Assembly: GCA_014896485.1 (NCBI GenBank)
Contig: JADBKH010000020.1
Span: 1-64,000 of the forward strand
DNA: 64,000 nucleotides
DNA from: Bacillota bacterium
GTDB lineage: Bacteria; Bacillota; Bacilli; Bu12
Reading direction: 5' to 3'
This document shows positions 56,898 through 64,000 of the stretch, piece after piece. The position numbers and the translations under genes are program-made. The notes under the pieces are model-generated. The model did not search any database. It saw only the letters and a list, made by a program, of their open reading frames with translations, and was not told the DNA's origin. Position 1 is the first letter of the stretch, and every line of letters starts with the position of its first letter.

Positions 56898-59543
56898 GTG
56901 ATCGAAACAGAAGAGATGGCCAAAAGTTATACGCCTGCTCAAACGGAATCGAAAGTGACATCGTTGTGGGAGCAAGCGAGATTGTTTACTCCGCACATCG
57001 ATCCATCGCGCCCGCGCTTTTCGATGGTGATGCCTCCACCCAATGTGACAGGACAACTTCACGTCGGACATGCACAGACCTTTACAATGCAGGATGTGCT
57101 CGCCCGCTTTCACAGAATGCGCGGCGAAGAGACGCTTTGGGTTCCTGGTACCGATCATGCCGGCATTGCTACCCAAGCTAAGGTAGAGGAGCAGTTGGCC
57201 AAGCAGGGCCGTTCTCGGCTTGAGATCGGACGTGAAGCGTTTGTGGCTGAAGTATGGCAATGGAAAGAACGGTATCATGCGCGGATTGTCTCCCAACTCC
57301 GCCGTGTTGGGGTGTCGGCCGATTGGAGTCGGGAGCGCTTTACTTTGGATGATGGTCTTTCTACTGCTGTACGCCATGCCTTTGTCAGGCTCTATCAAGA
57401 AGGACTGATCTATCGCGGAAACTACATTGTCAATTGGTGCCCCCACTGTCGGACGGCCATTTCCGATATCGAGGTCGACCATGTGCCCGAGAAGGGCAAG
57501 TTGTATCGTATTGCCTATCCCTACGCTGACGGCAAAGGGGCATTGGTGGTGGCGACGACGCGCCCCGAGACGCTCTTTGGTGATGTTGCTGTTGCGGTTC
57601 ATCCCCAAGACGATCGGTATCGGTCAGCTGTGGGACGTTCGGTGCGTTTACCGCTGACCGACCGTGTTTTGCCGGTTATCGCCGATGCCTATGTCGAGAG
57701 GGAGTACGGTACAGGCGCCGTCAAGATTACTCCAGCCCACGATCCGAACGATTTTGCTGTAGGAGAACGCCATGGTCTACAGCCGCTCTTTGCTTTGGAT
57801 GAAGAAGCCCACCTGACGTCGTTGGCCGGAAACTTTTCGGGAATGACACGAGAAGAAGCACGGAAAGCCGTGGTCGTGGCCCTTTCGCAAGAAGGGCTGC
57901 TCGTTGGGGAAGAAGACATCGAGCATGCGGTCGGCCATTGCAGCCGTTGTGGCACAGTCGTCGAACCGCGACTTTCGCTGCAGTGGTATGTACGCACAAA
58001 ACCAATGGCCGACGCGGCTGCACAAGCCGTTCGCGTGGGGCGCACCCAATTGCTACCCCAGCGGTTTACAAAGGTTTTTCTCAACTGGATGGAAGAGATC
58101 CACGACTGGTGCATCTCACGCCAGCTCTGGTGGGGCCATCGCATTCCTGCTTATACCTGTACATCCTGCGGGAAGTTGGTGGTCGCCGAAGAAGCACCGG
58201 TCCGTTGCGATCACTGCGGCCATGAACGCTTCGATCAGGATCCTGATGTGTTGGATACCTGGTTTAGCTCCGCTTTGTGGCCCATGTCGACGCTGGGTTG
58301 GCCGCAACAAACACCCGATTTCCAACGATACTTTCCAACCGATGTACTGGTGACCGGATACGATATTCTCTTCTTTTGGGTTGCACGGATGATGATGATG
58401 TCGTTGCATTTTACCGGCGAAGTTCCTTTCCGAAAAGTTTTTCTGCATGGTCTGATCCGAGATGCACAGGGTCGCAAGATGTCGAAATCCTTGGGCAACG
58501 GCGTCGATCCCATCGAGGTCATCGATCGCTTCGGTGCAGATGCGTTACGTTTCTCTTTGCTTCATGGTGTAACGCCGGGAAACGATACCCGCTTTTCACA
58601 GGAACGGGTTGAAGCTGCTCGTAACTTCGCCAACAAAGTCTGGAACGCTGCTCGTTTTGTCCACATGACCACCAGTGGGTGTTCCGACGTACTGCCTGCG
58701 TGGGAGAACCTGGGCCCCGCGGAGCGGTTCTTACTCGATCGCCTCAACAGGACGATCGAAGCGGTGACCCAGCACTTTCAGGAGGGCGATTTTGGCGCCG
58801 CGTGCGAACGCCTCTACAGTTTTATCTGGGACGAGTTCTGTGACTGGTTCGTGGAGTGGGCCAAGACCGATTTGTATGGGGCTGATCCAACAAGGCGTGA
58901 GACGATGGGGCGCACCTTACGCTTTGGATTGGATCAGCTCTTGCGCTTGTTGCATCCGGTCATGCCGTTTTTGACAGAAGAGATTTGGCGCCATTTTCCC
59001 CATCAAGAGGGACTGCTCGCGGGGGCAGCATGGCCGACCCCGGACAGGCAGTGGGAAGCTCCTGTCGAGGTGGCCAGGATGCAACAATGCCAGGAGCTGG
59101 TACGTCAGGTACGTACATTGCGCTCGATACTCACCATTCCGCCGAAGCGCACCCTGCGGTTGGCGGTACAGGAAAGTCCTCAGACACCTCCTGCACCGGT
59201 TTTGGCATATTGTAAACGATTGGCAAATGTTACGGTTGAGCAGATCGATGTGGATGCACCGGCTCCCCCCTATAGTTTGCCAGGGGTAGCGATGGGCATC
59301 AGCTATTTTGTGGAGATCGGCGATGCCATCGATCCTCAGGATGCGCTCGCACGCTTACAAGATCAGGAGAAACGATACCGCCAAGAGCTTGCCCGTGCCG
59401 AAAAGAAGCTGGCCAATCCCGGCTTTATGCAGCAAGCCCCACCGACATTGGTTGAAGCGGAGAAGGAGAAGCGCGATCGCTATGCTGTCGATCTGCAGCG
59501 TATTCACCAACTCGAGCAGGAGATCATGACATGGCCGCACTGA
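56898..59543 (+). CDS. valS: Valyl-tRNA synthetase
   Basis: An 881-residue class Ia aminoacyl-tRNA synthetase. The HIGH-type motif is PPPNVTGQLHVGHA near residue 48. The editing CP1 domain has TTRPETLFGDVAVAVHP near 220. YDILFFWVARM follows, then KMSKSLGNGVDP (KMSKS) near 525. The anticodon-binding helical domain and a C-terminal coiled-coil arm (QDALARLQDQEKRYRQELARAEKKL) complete it. GTG 56898 follows GGAGGGG by 8 bases. It overlaps folC by 13 bases. Controlled by the T-box upstream. Confidence 0.96.
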   Translation: MIETEEMAKSYTPAQTESKVTSLWEQARLFTPHIDPSRPRFSMVMPPPNVTGQLHVGHAQTFTMQDVLARFHRMRGEETLWVPGTDHAGIATQAKVEEQLAKQGRSRLEIGREAFVAEVWQWKERYHARIVSQLRRVGVSADWSRERFTLDDGLSTAVRHAFVRLYQEGLIYRGNYIVNWCPHCRTAISDIEVDHVPEKGKLYRIAYPYADGKGALVVATTRPETLFGDVAVAVHPQDDRYRSAVGRSVRLPLTDRVLPVIADAYVEREYGTGAVKITPAHDPNDFAVGERHGLQPLFALDEEAHLTSLAGNFSGMTREEARKAVVVALSQEGLLVGEEDIEHAVGHCSRCGTVVEPRLSLQWYVRTKPMADAAAQAVRVGRTQLLPQRFTKVFLNWMEEIHDWCISRQLWWGHRIPAYTCTSCGKLVVAEEAPVRCDHCGHERFDQDPDVLDTWFSSALWPMSTLGWPQQTPDFQRYFPTDVLVTGYDILFFWVARMMMMSLHFTGEVPFRKVFLHGLIRDAQGRKMSKSLGNGVDPIEVIDRFGADALRFSLLHGVTPGNDTRFSQERVEAARNFANKVWNAARFVHMTTSGCSDVLPAWENLGPAERFLLDRLNRTIEAVTQHFQEGDFGAACERLYSFIWDEFCDWFVEWAKTDLYGADPTRRETMGRTLRFGLDQLLRLLHPVMPFLTEEIWRHFPHQEGLLAGAAWPTPDRQWEAPVEVARMQQCQELVRQVRTLRSILTIPPKRTLRLAVQESPQTPPAPVLAYCKRLANVTVEQIDVDAPAPPYSLPGVAMGISYFVEIGDAIDPQDALARLQDQEKRYRQELARAEKKLANPGFMQQAPPTLVEAEKEKRDRYAVDLQRIHQLEQEIMTWPH

Positions 59544-60862
59544 GCTTTGAAGCGGCGGAGCGGTACGTCCTTCAGCGCCAGCGTTTTGGCATGCGCCCTG
59601 GGCTGGGAAGGATGGAGGTATTGCTGAAACGGCTGGGACACCCGGAGCGTCGGTTATCCGTGGTCCACATTGCTGGTACCAATGGGAAAGGGTCTACGGC
59701 TGCACTCCTTGCCGCAGCCTTACAGGCGGCTGGGTATCGGGTCGGCCTATACACCTCCCCCTACATCGTCTCCTTTACAGAACGGATTTGCATCGATGGG
59801 ATGCAGATGCCTCGCGATCATTTCGCAGCGGAAGTAGCATCTCTGCAGCCTTTGGTTGAAATGATCGATGCCAGTGCATTGGGCCCCATGACAACATTCG
59901 AATTGATCACGGCAGTAGCATTGGATTACTTTTCCAAACAGCATCTCGATGTGGTCGTGCTCGAAGTGGGATTGGGGGGAAGACTGGACGCGACCAATGT
60001 TGTGCGCCCGATGTTGAGCATCATCACCAACATTGGTCACGATCATATGGATGTGTTGGGGCCAACACTGGGGCAGGTGGCCTATGAAAAAGCCGGCGTT
60101 GTCAAATCTGGTGTCCCCTTGATCTGTGGGGTAGAGCTCGACGAACCTGCCCGTGTCATCGAAGCCATCGCTCACCGCCGCCATGCGTCGGCATATTGGG
60201 TCCATCGCGCCTATGAAGCACGGATGATAGAAAGTACCTTACAAGGAACAACCGTCGATTTGACGAGTTGCTTTGGAGCGATCGACAACCTGTTTGCTTC
60301 GTTGACGGGCAGCTATCAGGTTGCAAACATTGCGGCGGCAGCTTTCGCCGTGCAACTCCTTGAAAAGGAGGGACTCGAACGCCTCAATGAGGACGCCTTA
60401 CGCCACGGTTTTGCACAAGTACAATGGCCTGGACGCTTTGAGCAGCTTGGGACAGATCCGCTGGTGATCGTCGATGGTGCTCACAATCCAGAAGGGGCGA
60501 TGGCACTGCGGACAGCCATCTTGTCACTGGGAGAGAAGGGGCCTTTGACGTTGGTCGTTGGCGTGCTGGAGGACAAAATGCTTTCACCTATGCTGGATGC
60601 TCTCCTGCCCTTGGCCGATTGGATCGTGGCCACTGCACCTGCATCTCCTCGTGCGCTTCCCGCACAGCAGTTAGCCGCTGCCATACGTGCCAAGGGGCAG
60701 CGGGTGACTGCGACCTGCGATCGTGTCGAAGAGGCAGTGGCAGTGGCATACAATACCCTTCCTGCAGGAGGATGGATGGTCGTCACCGGGTCGTTGTATA
60801 CCGTTGCACAGGCCCGTCGGTTTTGCCTTTCAAAGATGAGAAAAGGGAGTCGAATGTGTTGA
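59531..60862 (+). CDS. folC: Folylpolyglutamate / dihydrofolate synthase FolC
   Basis: A 443-residue Mur-ligase-like enzyme that adds glutamates to folates. VVHIAGTNGKGSTAALLAAAL near residue 44 is the P-loop. YTSPYIVSFTERI, VLEVGLGGRLDATNVV, ITNIGHDHMDVLG, YEKAGVVK and VIVDGAHNPEGA are family landmarks in order. It lies directly after valS as in B. subtilis (valS-folC). The ATG at 59531 lies inside the valS end, so translation is coupled. Confidence 0.95.
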   Translation: MAALSFEAAERYVLQRQRFGMRPGLGRMEVLLKRLGHPERRLSVVHIAGTNGKGSTAALLAAALQAAGYRVGLYTSPYIVSFTERICIDGMQMPRDHFAAEVASLQPLVEMIDASALGPMTTFELITAVALDYFSKQHLDVVVLEVGLGGRLDATNVVRPMLSIITNIGHDHMDVLGPTLGQVAYEKAGVVKSGVPLICGVELDEPARVIEAIAHRRHASAYWVHRAYEARMIESTLQGTTVDLTSCFGAIDNLFASLTGSYQVANIAAAAFAVQLLEKEGLERLNEDALRHGFAQVQWPGRFEQLGTDPLVIVDGAHNPEGAMALRTAILSLGEKGPLTLVVGVLEDKMLSPMLDALLPLADWIVATAPASPRALPAQQLAAAIRAKGQRVTATCDRVEEAVAVAYNTLPAGGWMVVTGSLYTVAQARRFCLSKMRKGSRMC

Positions 60863-62259
60863 TCCCAGGACCCAAGGTACACTTCATCGGCATCGGCGGC
60901 TACGGGATGAGTGGTCTGGCCATGGCTTTGCTGGAGCGAGGCTACCGCGTCACTGGCTCTGATGTGGAGGAAAAACCCATTCTCGACGAATTGCGGGCCA
61001 AAGGAGCGGTCATCTTCCTCGGTCATGACGCAGGACATGTGAAAGGGGCAAACCTGGTCGTCTACAGTACGGCCGTTGCAGCGGACAATGTTGAACGCAG
61101 GGCAGCGCAGCTCCTTCACATTCCCCTTTGGCATCGATCAGAACTTTTGGCGGCTTTCTTGTCGGCAGGAAGTGGAATTGCAGTAGCTGGCTCTCATGGC
61201 AAGACGACGACCACCACCATGATCGGCCTCATCCTCCTCGATGCCGGGGCAGATCCGACGGTCATCGTGGGGGGCGAGGTACCGGCTTTTGCAGGAACGG
61301 CGTGTGCAGGGCGCTCCCCAGTGATCGTTGCCGAAGCCGACGAAAGCGATCGCTCTTTTTTGCGCTACCATCCTTCCATCGCGGTGGTAACCAATGTCGA
61401 GCCCGATCATCTCGAACATTACAACGGTCAAGTGAAGCTGCTCGAAGAGGCATTTCTGCAGTACATCAATCAGACACAGCCTGATGGTCTTGCCGTATTG
61501 TGCCTGGACGATGCGTTCTTACAGAAAGCGCTGTGCCAGCATCAGATTCTCGTTCCATTTACAACGTATGGAAGCCATATGTCTGCTACATGGCGGGTTT
61601 GCGACACGAAAGTGAGCGCAACAGGGACGGACTTTCTTCTCTGTCATGAAGATGAACGATTTTCCCTCCATCTCAATCTATATGGAAGCCAGTATGCAAT
61701 TGATGCTGCCGCGGCATTTGCAGTCTGTCGGCATTTGGGTATTTCTCCCGCGAAGATTGCGCACACCTTGTCCACCATGCAAAATGCCCACCGTAGGTTT
61801 GAAGTGCTCTATCGGGATGAACAGTTCACCGTTGTAGACGACTATGCCCATCACCCGACGGAAATTGCTGCCACCCTTCAGACTGCCCGGTCCATCGCTT
61901 CGGGGCGGGTGATCGCTTCTTTTCAACCCCAGCGGTTTACACGGACGCAATATCTTTTCGATCAGTTTGCAACAGCATTTCAGGACGCTGACGAAGTTTT
62001 TGTTCTGCCTATCTATGCTCCGGTGGGCGATAGACCTACCCAAGGGATCGACAGCGAGCACCTCGTTGAAGCCATTTGCCGCAGAAGCAAAACCTCTGCC
62101 CATTACGTGCCCAACATGGAGACTTTGTTTGCGACACTCGTTCAACACCTTGTTCCAGGGGACGTGGTGGTGACGATGGGGGCCACTGGGATTTGGAGGT
62201 TGGCGGAAAAGTTGCGCGATTACGCTGCTGAGCATCGCGGATCCTTCTTGGTACGGTAG
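60856..62259 (+). CDS. murC: UDP-N-acetylmuramate-L-alanine ligase MurC
   Basis: A 467-residue ATP-dependent ligase adding L-Ala to UDP-MurNAc in peptidoglycan synthesis. KVHFIGIGGYGMSGLAMALLERGYRVTGSD is the UDP-binding domain. SGIAVAGSHGKTTTTTMIG near residue 108 is the ATP loop. VAEADESDRSFLRYHP, TNVEPDHLEHY and DDYAHHPTEIAATLQTAR near 330 are the remaining signatures. GTG 60856 has AAAGGGAG upstream and overlaps the folC stop by 7 bases; the longer open frame through folC is rejected. A murC directly after folC differs from the usual Bacillus order. Confidence 0.94.
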   Translation: MLIPGPKVHFIGIGGYGMSGLAMALLERGYRVTGSDVEEKPILDELRAKGAVIFLGHDAGHVKGANLVVYSTAVAADNVERRAAQLLHIPLWHRSELLAAFLSAGSGIAVAGSHGKTTTTTMIGLILLDAGADPTVIVGGEVPAFAGTACAGRSPVIVAEADESDRSFLRYHPSIAVVTNVEPDHLEHYNGQVKLLEEAFLQYINQTQPDGLAVLCLDDAFLQKALCQHQILVPFTTYGSHMSATWRVCDTKVSATGTDFLLCHEDERFSLHLNLYGSQYAIDAAAAFAVCRHLGISPAKIAHTLSTMQNAHRRFEVLYRDEQFTVVDDYAHHPTEIAATLQTARSIASGRVIASFQPQRFTRTQYLFDQFATAFQDADEVFVLPIYAPVGDRPTQGIDSEHLVEAICRRSKTSAHYVPNMETLFATLVQHLVPGDVVVTMGATGIWRLAEKLRDYAAEHRGSFLVR

Positions 62260-62278
62260 CCTCTGGAAGCAGATCCGG

Positions 62279-62307
62279 TTGACTGCCCGTTGTGCGACCG
62301 GTATAAT
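62279..62307 (+). promoter_or_regulatory. Strong sigma-A promoter of the G5/3D-domain gene
   Basis: TTGACT (62279-62284), exactly 17 bases, TATAAT (62302-62307), 89 bases before the ATG. Near-consensus. Confidence 0.75.
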
Positions 62308-62396
62308 CTCGGCGAAGTGTGACACTTCGTTCGATTGTTAAATTTATGCAATCGGACGCAGCGGTGCCATAAGATGGGAGCATAAGGGGGTGAGCG

Positions 62397-63416
62397 ATGG
62401 GCTCGTTACGGATCGGTGCAGCCGTCACCGCTGTCGCACTTGTCGGTTCGGCGGTTGCCGCAGGACATGCGACAGAGGTCAAGGCAATCACTCTTACCGT
62501 CGACGGGCAACGTAGCACGTACTACACAGCCATGGATGGTACGGTAGGTGCGTTTTTACAGCATCAGCGGATCTCGTTCGGAGCACACGATCGCATCTAT
62601 CCTGCTGTAGGGAGCGAGCTGCGCTCCGCAATGGAGATCGAAGTGCGTCACGCTGTTGCGGTTCGTTTGAATGACGGTGGAAAAGTCCAGACGGTTTATA
62701 CGACTGCGGCGGATGTTGCGGGTTTGTTGGCAGCCCAACGGGTACACTTGGGCAATTACGATCGTTTGAACAACTCACCGTTTGAACCGATACGTCCCAA
62801 TATGACCGTGACGATTCTCCGCGGCCGTCGGGAAGTGCAAACGAAGGAAGTGGCTATCTCTCACCGTTCCCTCACGAAAGAAAGCGCCCAACTCAAGAAG
62901 GGCGAGCGGGAAGTGGTCCAGGCTGGCCATGATGGGTTGAAACGGGTGACCGTCACACGCTTCTACGAGAATGATCGGTTGGCCTCGACACAGCAGAAAG
63001 AAGTTGTGGTCAACCATCCCACCGATGAGATTGTCGTAATAGGAACGAAAGAGGAGCCCACCCCTACCCAACCGATCGTCGCATCTCGTGGTGGACAACG
63101 GCCATCGCAACAGCCGCGTGTAAGGGTATCGACACAAACTCCCCGCTCTTCTGGAAGAACCCTACAGATGGTCGCGACTGCGTATTCGGGTGATGGCTAT
63201 ACGGCCAGTGGCAGAAGAACGGCCCGTGGGCTCGTTGCGGTGGATCCGGATCTCATCCCGTTGGGAACGCGGCTCTACATTTCCGGCTATGGTGAAGCGA
63301 TTGCAGCAGACACCGGTGGCGCTATTCAAGGGCGGCGCATTGATCTCTATTTTCCGAGTGCGGCACAAGCACAAAGCTGGGGTGTACGAACTGTATCGGT
63401 TACCATTCTCAACTGA
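62397..63416 (+). CDS. YabE-like cell-wall protein: DUF348 repeats, G5 and 3D domains
   Basis: A 339-residue exported protein. An N-terminal signal/anchor helix (residues ~5-25, IGAAVTAVALVGSAVAAGHA) is followed by two DUF348 (ubiquitin-like) repeats at ~30-145 (ITLTVDGQRSTYYTAMDGTVGAFL; VAVRLNDGGKVQTVYTTAADVAGLLA). A G5 domain spans ~155-225 and a Pro/Gln/Ser linker follows. The C-terminal 3D domain (MVATAYSGDGYTASGRRTARG...VDPDLIPLGTRLYI...ADTGGAIQGRRIDLYF) has its conserved Asp residues. Relatives such as YabE and resuscitation-promoting-factor-like proteins cleave peptidoglycan glycan strands. AAGGGGG precedes ATG 62397. Confidence 0.9.
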   Translation: MGSLRIGAAVTAVALVGSAVAAGHATEVKAITLTVDGQRSTYYTAMDGTVGAFLQHQRISFGAHDRIYPAVGSELRSAMEIEVRHAVAVRLNDGGKVQTVYTTAADVAGLLAAQRVHLGNYDRLNNSPFEPIRPNMTVTILRGRREVQTKEVAISHRSLTKESAQLKKGEREVVQAGHDGLKRVTVTRFYENDRLASTQQKEVVVNHPTDEIVVIGTKEEPTPTQPIVASRGGQRPSQQPRVRVSTQTPRSSGRTLQMVATAYSGDGYTASGRRTARGLVAVDPDLIPLGTRLYISGYGEAIAADTGGAIQGRRIDLYFPSAAQAQSWGVRTVSVTILN

Positions 63417-63542
63417 GACGGGGATTGCGCGATGTTGTCCAGAAAATCGACAGAGGAGAAGGCGGGCATGCACGAAACGCATGTCCTTTTCTTTTCGACA
63501 AAATTTCGCGGTTGTTCGCGCATTTTCGCATATGGTACACTC

Positions 63543-63563
63543 GACGCGGTTTGAAACCGCGTC
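63543..63563 (+). terminator. Hairpin between the 3D-domain gene and radC
   Basis: GACGCGGTTT and AAACCGCGTC nearly abut, giving a compact stem, followed by CTGCTTCTTCTT. Probable terminator of the upstream gene. The rest of the gap (63417-63593) shows no gene. Confidence 0.5.
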
Positions 63564-63593
63564 TCTGCTTCTTCTTATGTTGGAGGTTGTTCT

Positions 63594-64000
63594 TTGTCCA
63601 CCATGCGGATTCCTCAAGAGGATCGCCCGCGGGAACGAGCATGGCGCCTCGGTGTCCAGGCACTTTCCGATGCGGAGTTGCTTGCGCTTCTGTTGCGCAC
63701 AGGTCAGCCAGGTCGAGCGGTTACCTTACTCGCACAAGATGTTTTGGAAACTTATGGGGGGCTGCTCGGCGTTGCGCAGTGTTCCCTTCATGAACTCGCG
63801 GACAAAACAGGCGTGGGTCGCGTAAAGGCGATTACCTTGGCCGCAGCGTTTGAATTGGGTCGCCGTATCTTGGAGCGTGAGCAACAAGAGGGGTTTGCCA
63901 TCCACAATGCTGCTGATGTGGCAGCGTACATGCGGCCGCGTTTGCGGCTTTTGCAGCACGAGGAATTCCATGTGCTGCTGCTCGATACCAAGCACCGCGT
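63594..64000 (+). CDS. radC: RadC-family (JAB/MPN) protein, 5' part, cut by window end
   Basis: The first 135 residues of RadC are readable: IPQEDRPRERAWRLGVQALSDAELLALLLRTG is the N-terminal helix-hairpin-helix region, then GGLLGVAQCSLHELADKTGVGRVKAITLAAAFELGRR. The start of the JAB domain follows (LRLLQHEEFHVLLLDTKHR); the metal-binding HxH-D part lies beyond the window. TTG 63594 with GGAGG 7 bases upstream is preferred; ATG 63603 is 16 bases away. In Bacillus radC lies between maf and mreB. Here no maf is seen before it. Confidence 0.9.
   Translation, partial: MSTMRIPQEDRPRERAWRLGVQALSDAELLALLLRTGQPGRAVTLLAQDVLETYGGLLGVAQCSLHELADKTGVGRVKAITLAAAFELGRRILEREQQEGFAIHNAADVAAYMRPRLRLLQHEEFHVLLLDTKHR

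Noticed and set aside
63190..63825. 211-residue open frame spanning the 3D-domain gene end and the start of radC
   Set aside because: It overlaps two recognisable genes in another frame and resembles nothing.
1..64000. CRISPR arrays, tRNA or rRNA genes, insertion sequences, prophage genes
   Set aside because: No regularly spaced repeats, no cloverleaf or rRNA-like segments, and no transposase, integrase or phage structural proteins could be recognised by reading both strands.

Overview
The window looks like a chromosomal segment of an aerobic, spore-forming member of the Firmicutes (class Bacilli). The right half keeps the Bacillus-type order gerM - rdgB - lonB - ysxC/engB ... hemA - (siroheme gene) - hemC - hemD - hemB ... 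valS (with a T-box leader) - folC - murC - yabE-like - radC. The DNA is moderately GC-rich, ribosome binding sites are strong AGGAGG types, and GTG/TTG starts are common. An Alicyclobacillaceae-like lineage is a reasonable guess, but it is inference only.

Left accessory part (1-19.3 kb). Positions 1-1.8 kb hold three decayed genes: an amidohydrolase end, a DapA-family gene with an in-frame stop, and an ornithine-cyclodeaminase-like gene. An SDR, a GntR/FCD regulator and an FAH-family hydrolase follow. A PucR-type regulator is divergent from an aerobic carbon-monoxide dehydrogenase operon (coxM-coxS-coxL-coxG plus an XdhC/CoxI-YHS maturation gene). CoxL carries the AYRCSFR active-site loop of form I enzymes. 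After that come a nucleoside hydrolase, a CaiB/BaiF CoA-transferase, an APC permease - glutamine-synthetase-like - FluG-type amidohydrolase set, an MFS-transporter fossil and a TIGR01777 epimerase.

Middle part (19.3-27.5 kb). Spore and housekeeping genes: a 33-residue hydrophobic protein, a Cof phosphatase, gerM, rdgB, lonB, engB, a methylisocitrate-lyase-like enzyme, a DUF1284 protein, a degenerate metallo-beta-lactamase-fold protein and rpiA.

CoA-thioester catabolic region (27.5-39.7 kb). Two acyl-CoA dehydrogenases, an enoyl-CoA hydratase and a two-gene CaiB CoA-transferase pair lie on the plus strand. A DUF35 zinc-ribbon protein, a thiolase-like protein and a third acyl-CoA dehydrogenase lie on the minus strand. 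A second, broken copy of the CoA-transferase pair and a second crotonase follow. The gene complement resembles the beta-oxidation half of benzylsuccinate-type (Bbs) pathways. An RND efflux system at 39.8-42.8 kb is a fossil with frameshifts and a large deletion.

Right core part (43-64 kb). Ribokinase, a candidate structured RNA with its own terminator, pyruvate phosphate dikinase, an Old-Yellow-Enzyme-like reductase and the heme operon come first. HemD carries a shrunken remnant of the SUMT methyltransferase domain. A perfect 42-bp palindrome separates hemB from a convergent pair encoding an R2-like ligand-binding oxidase and an SCP2-type lipid-binding protein. A ROK regulator, T-box/valS, folC, murC, a G5/3D cell-wall protein and the start of radC complete the window. 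I found no rRNA, tRNA, CRISPR array, insertion sequence or prophage. All clearly broken genes lie in the accessory 1-43 kb, and none in the core 43-64 kb.
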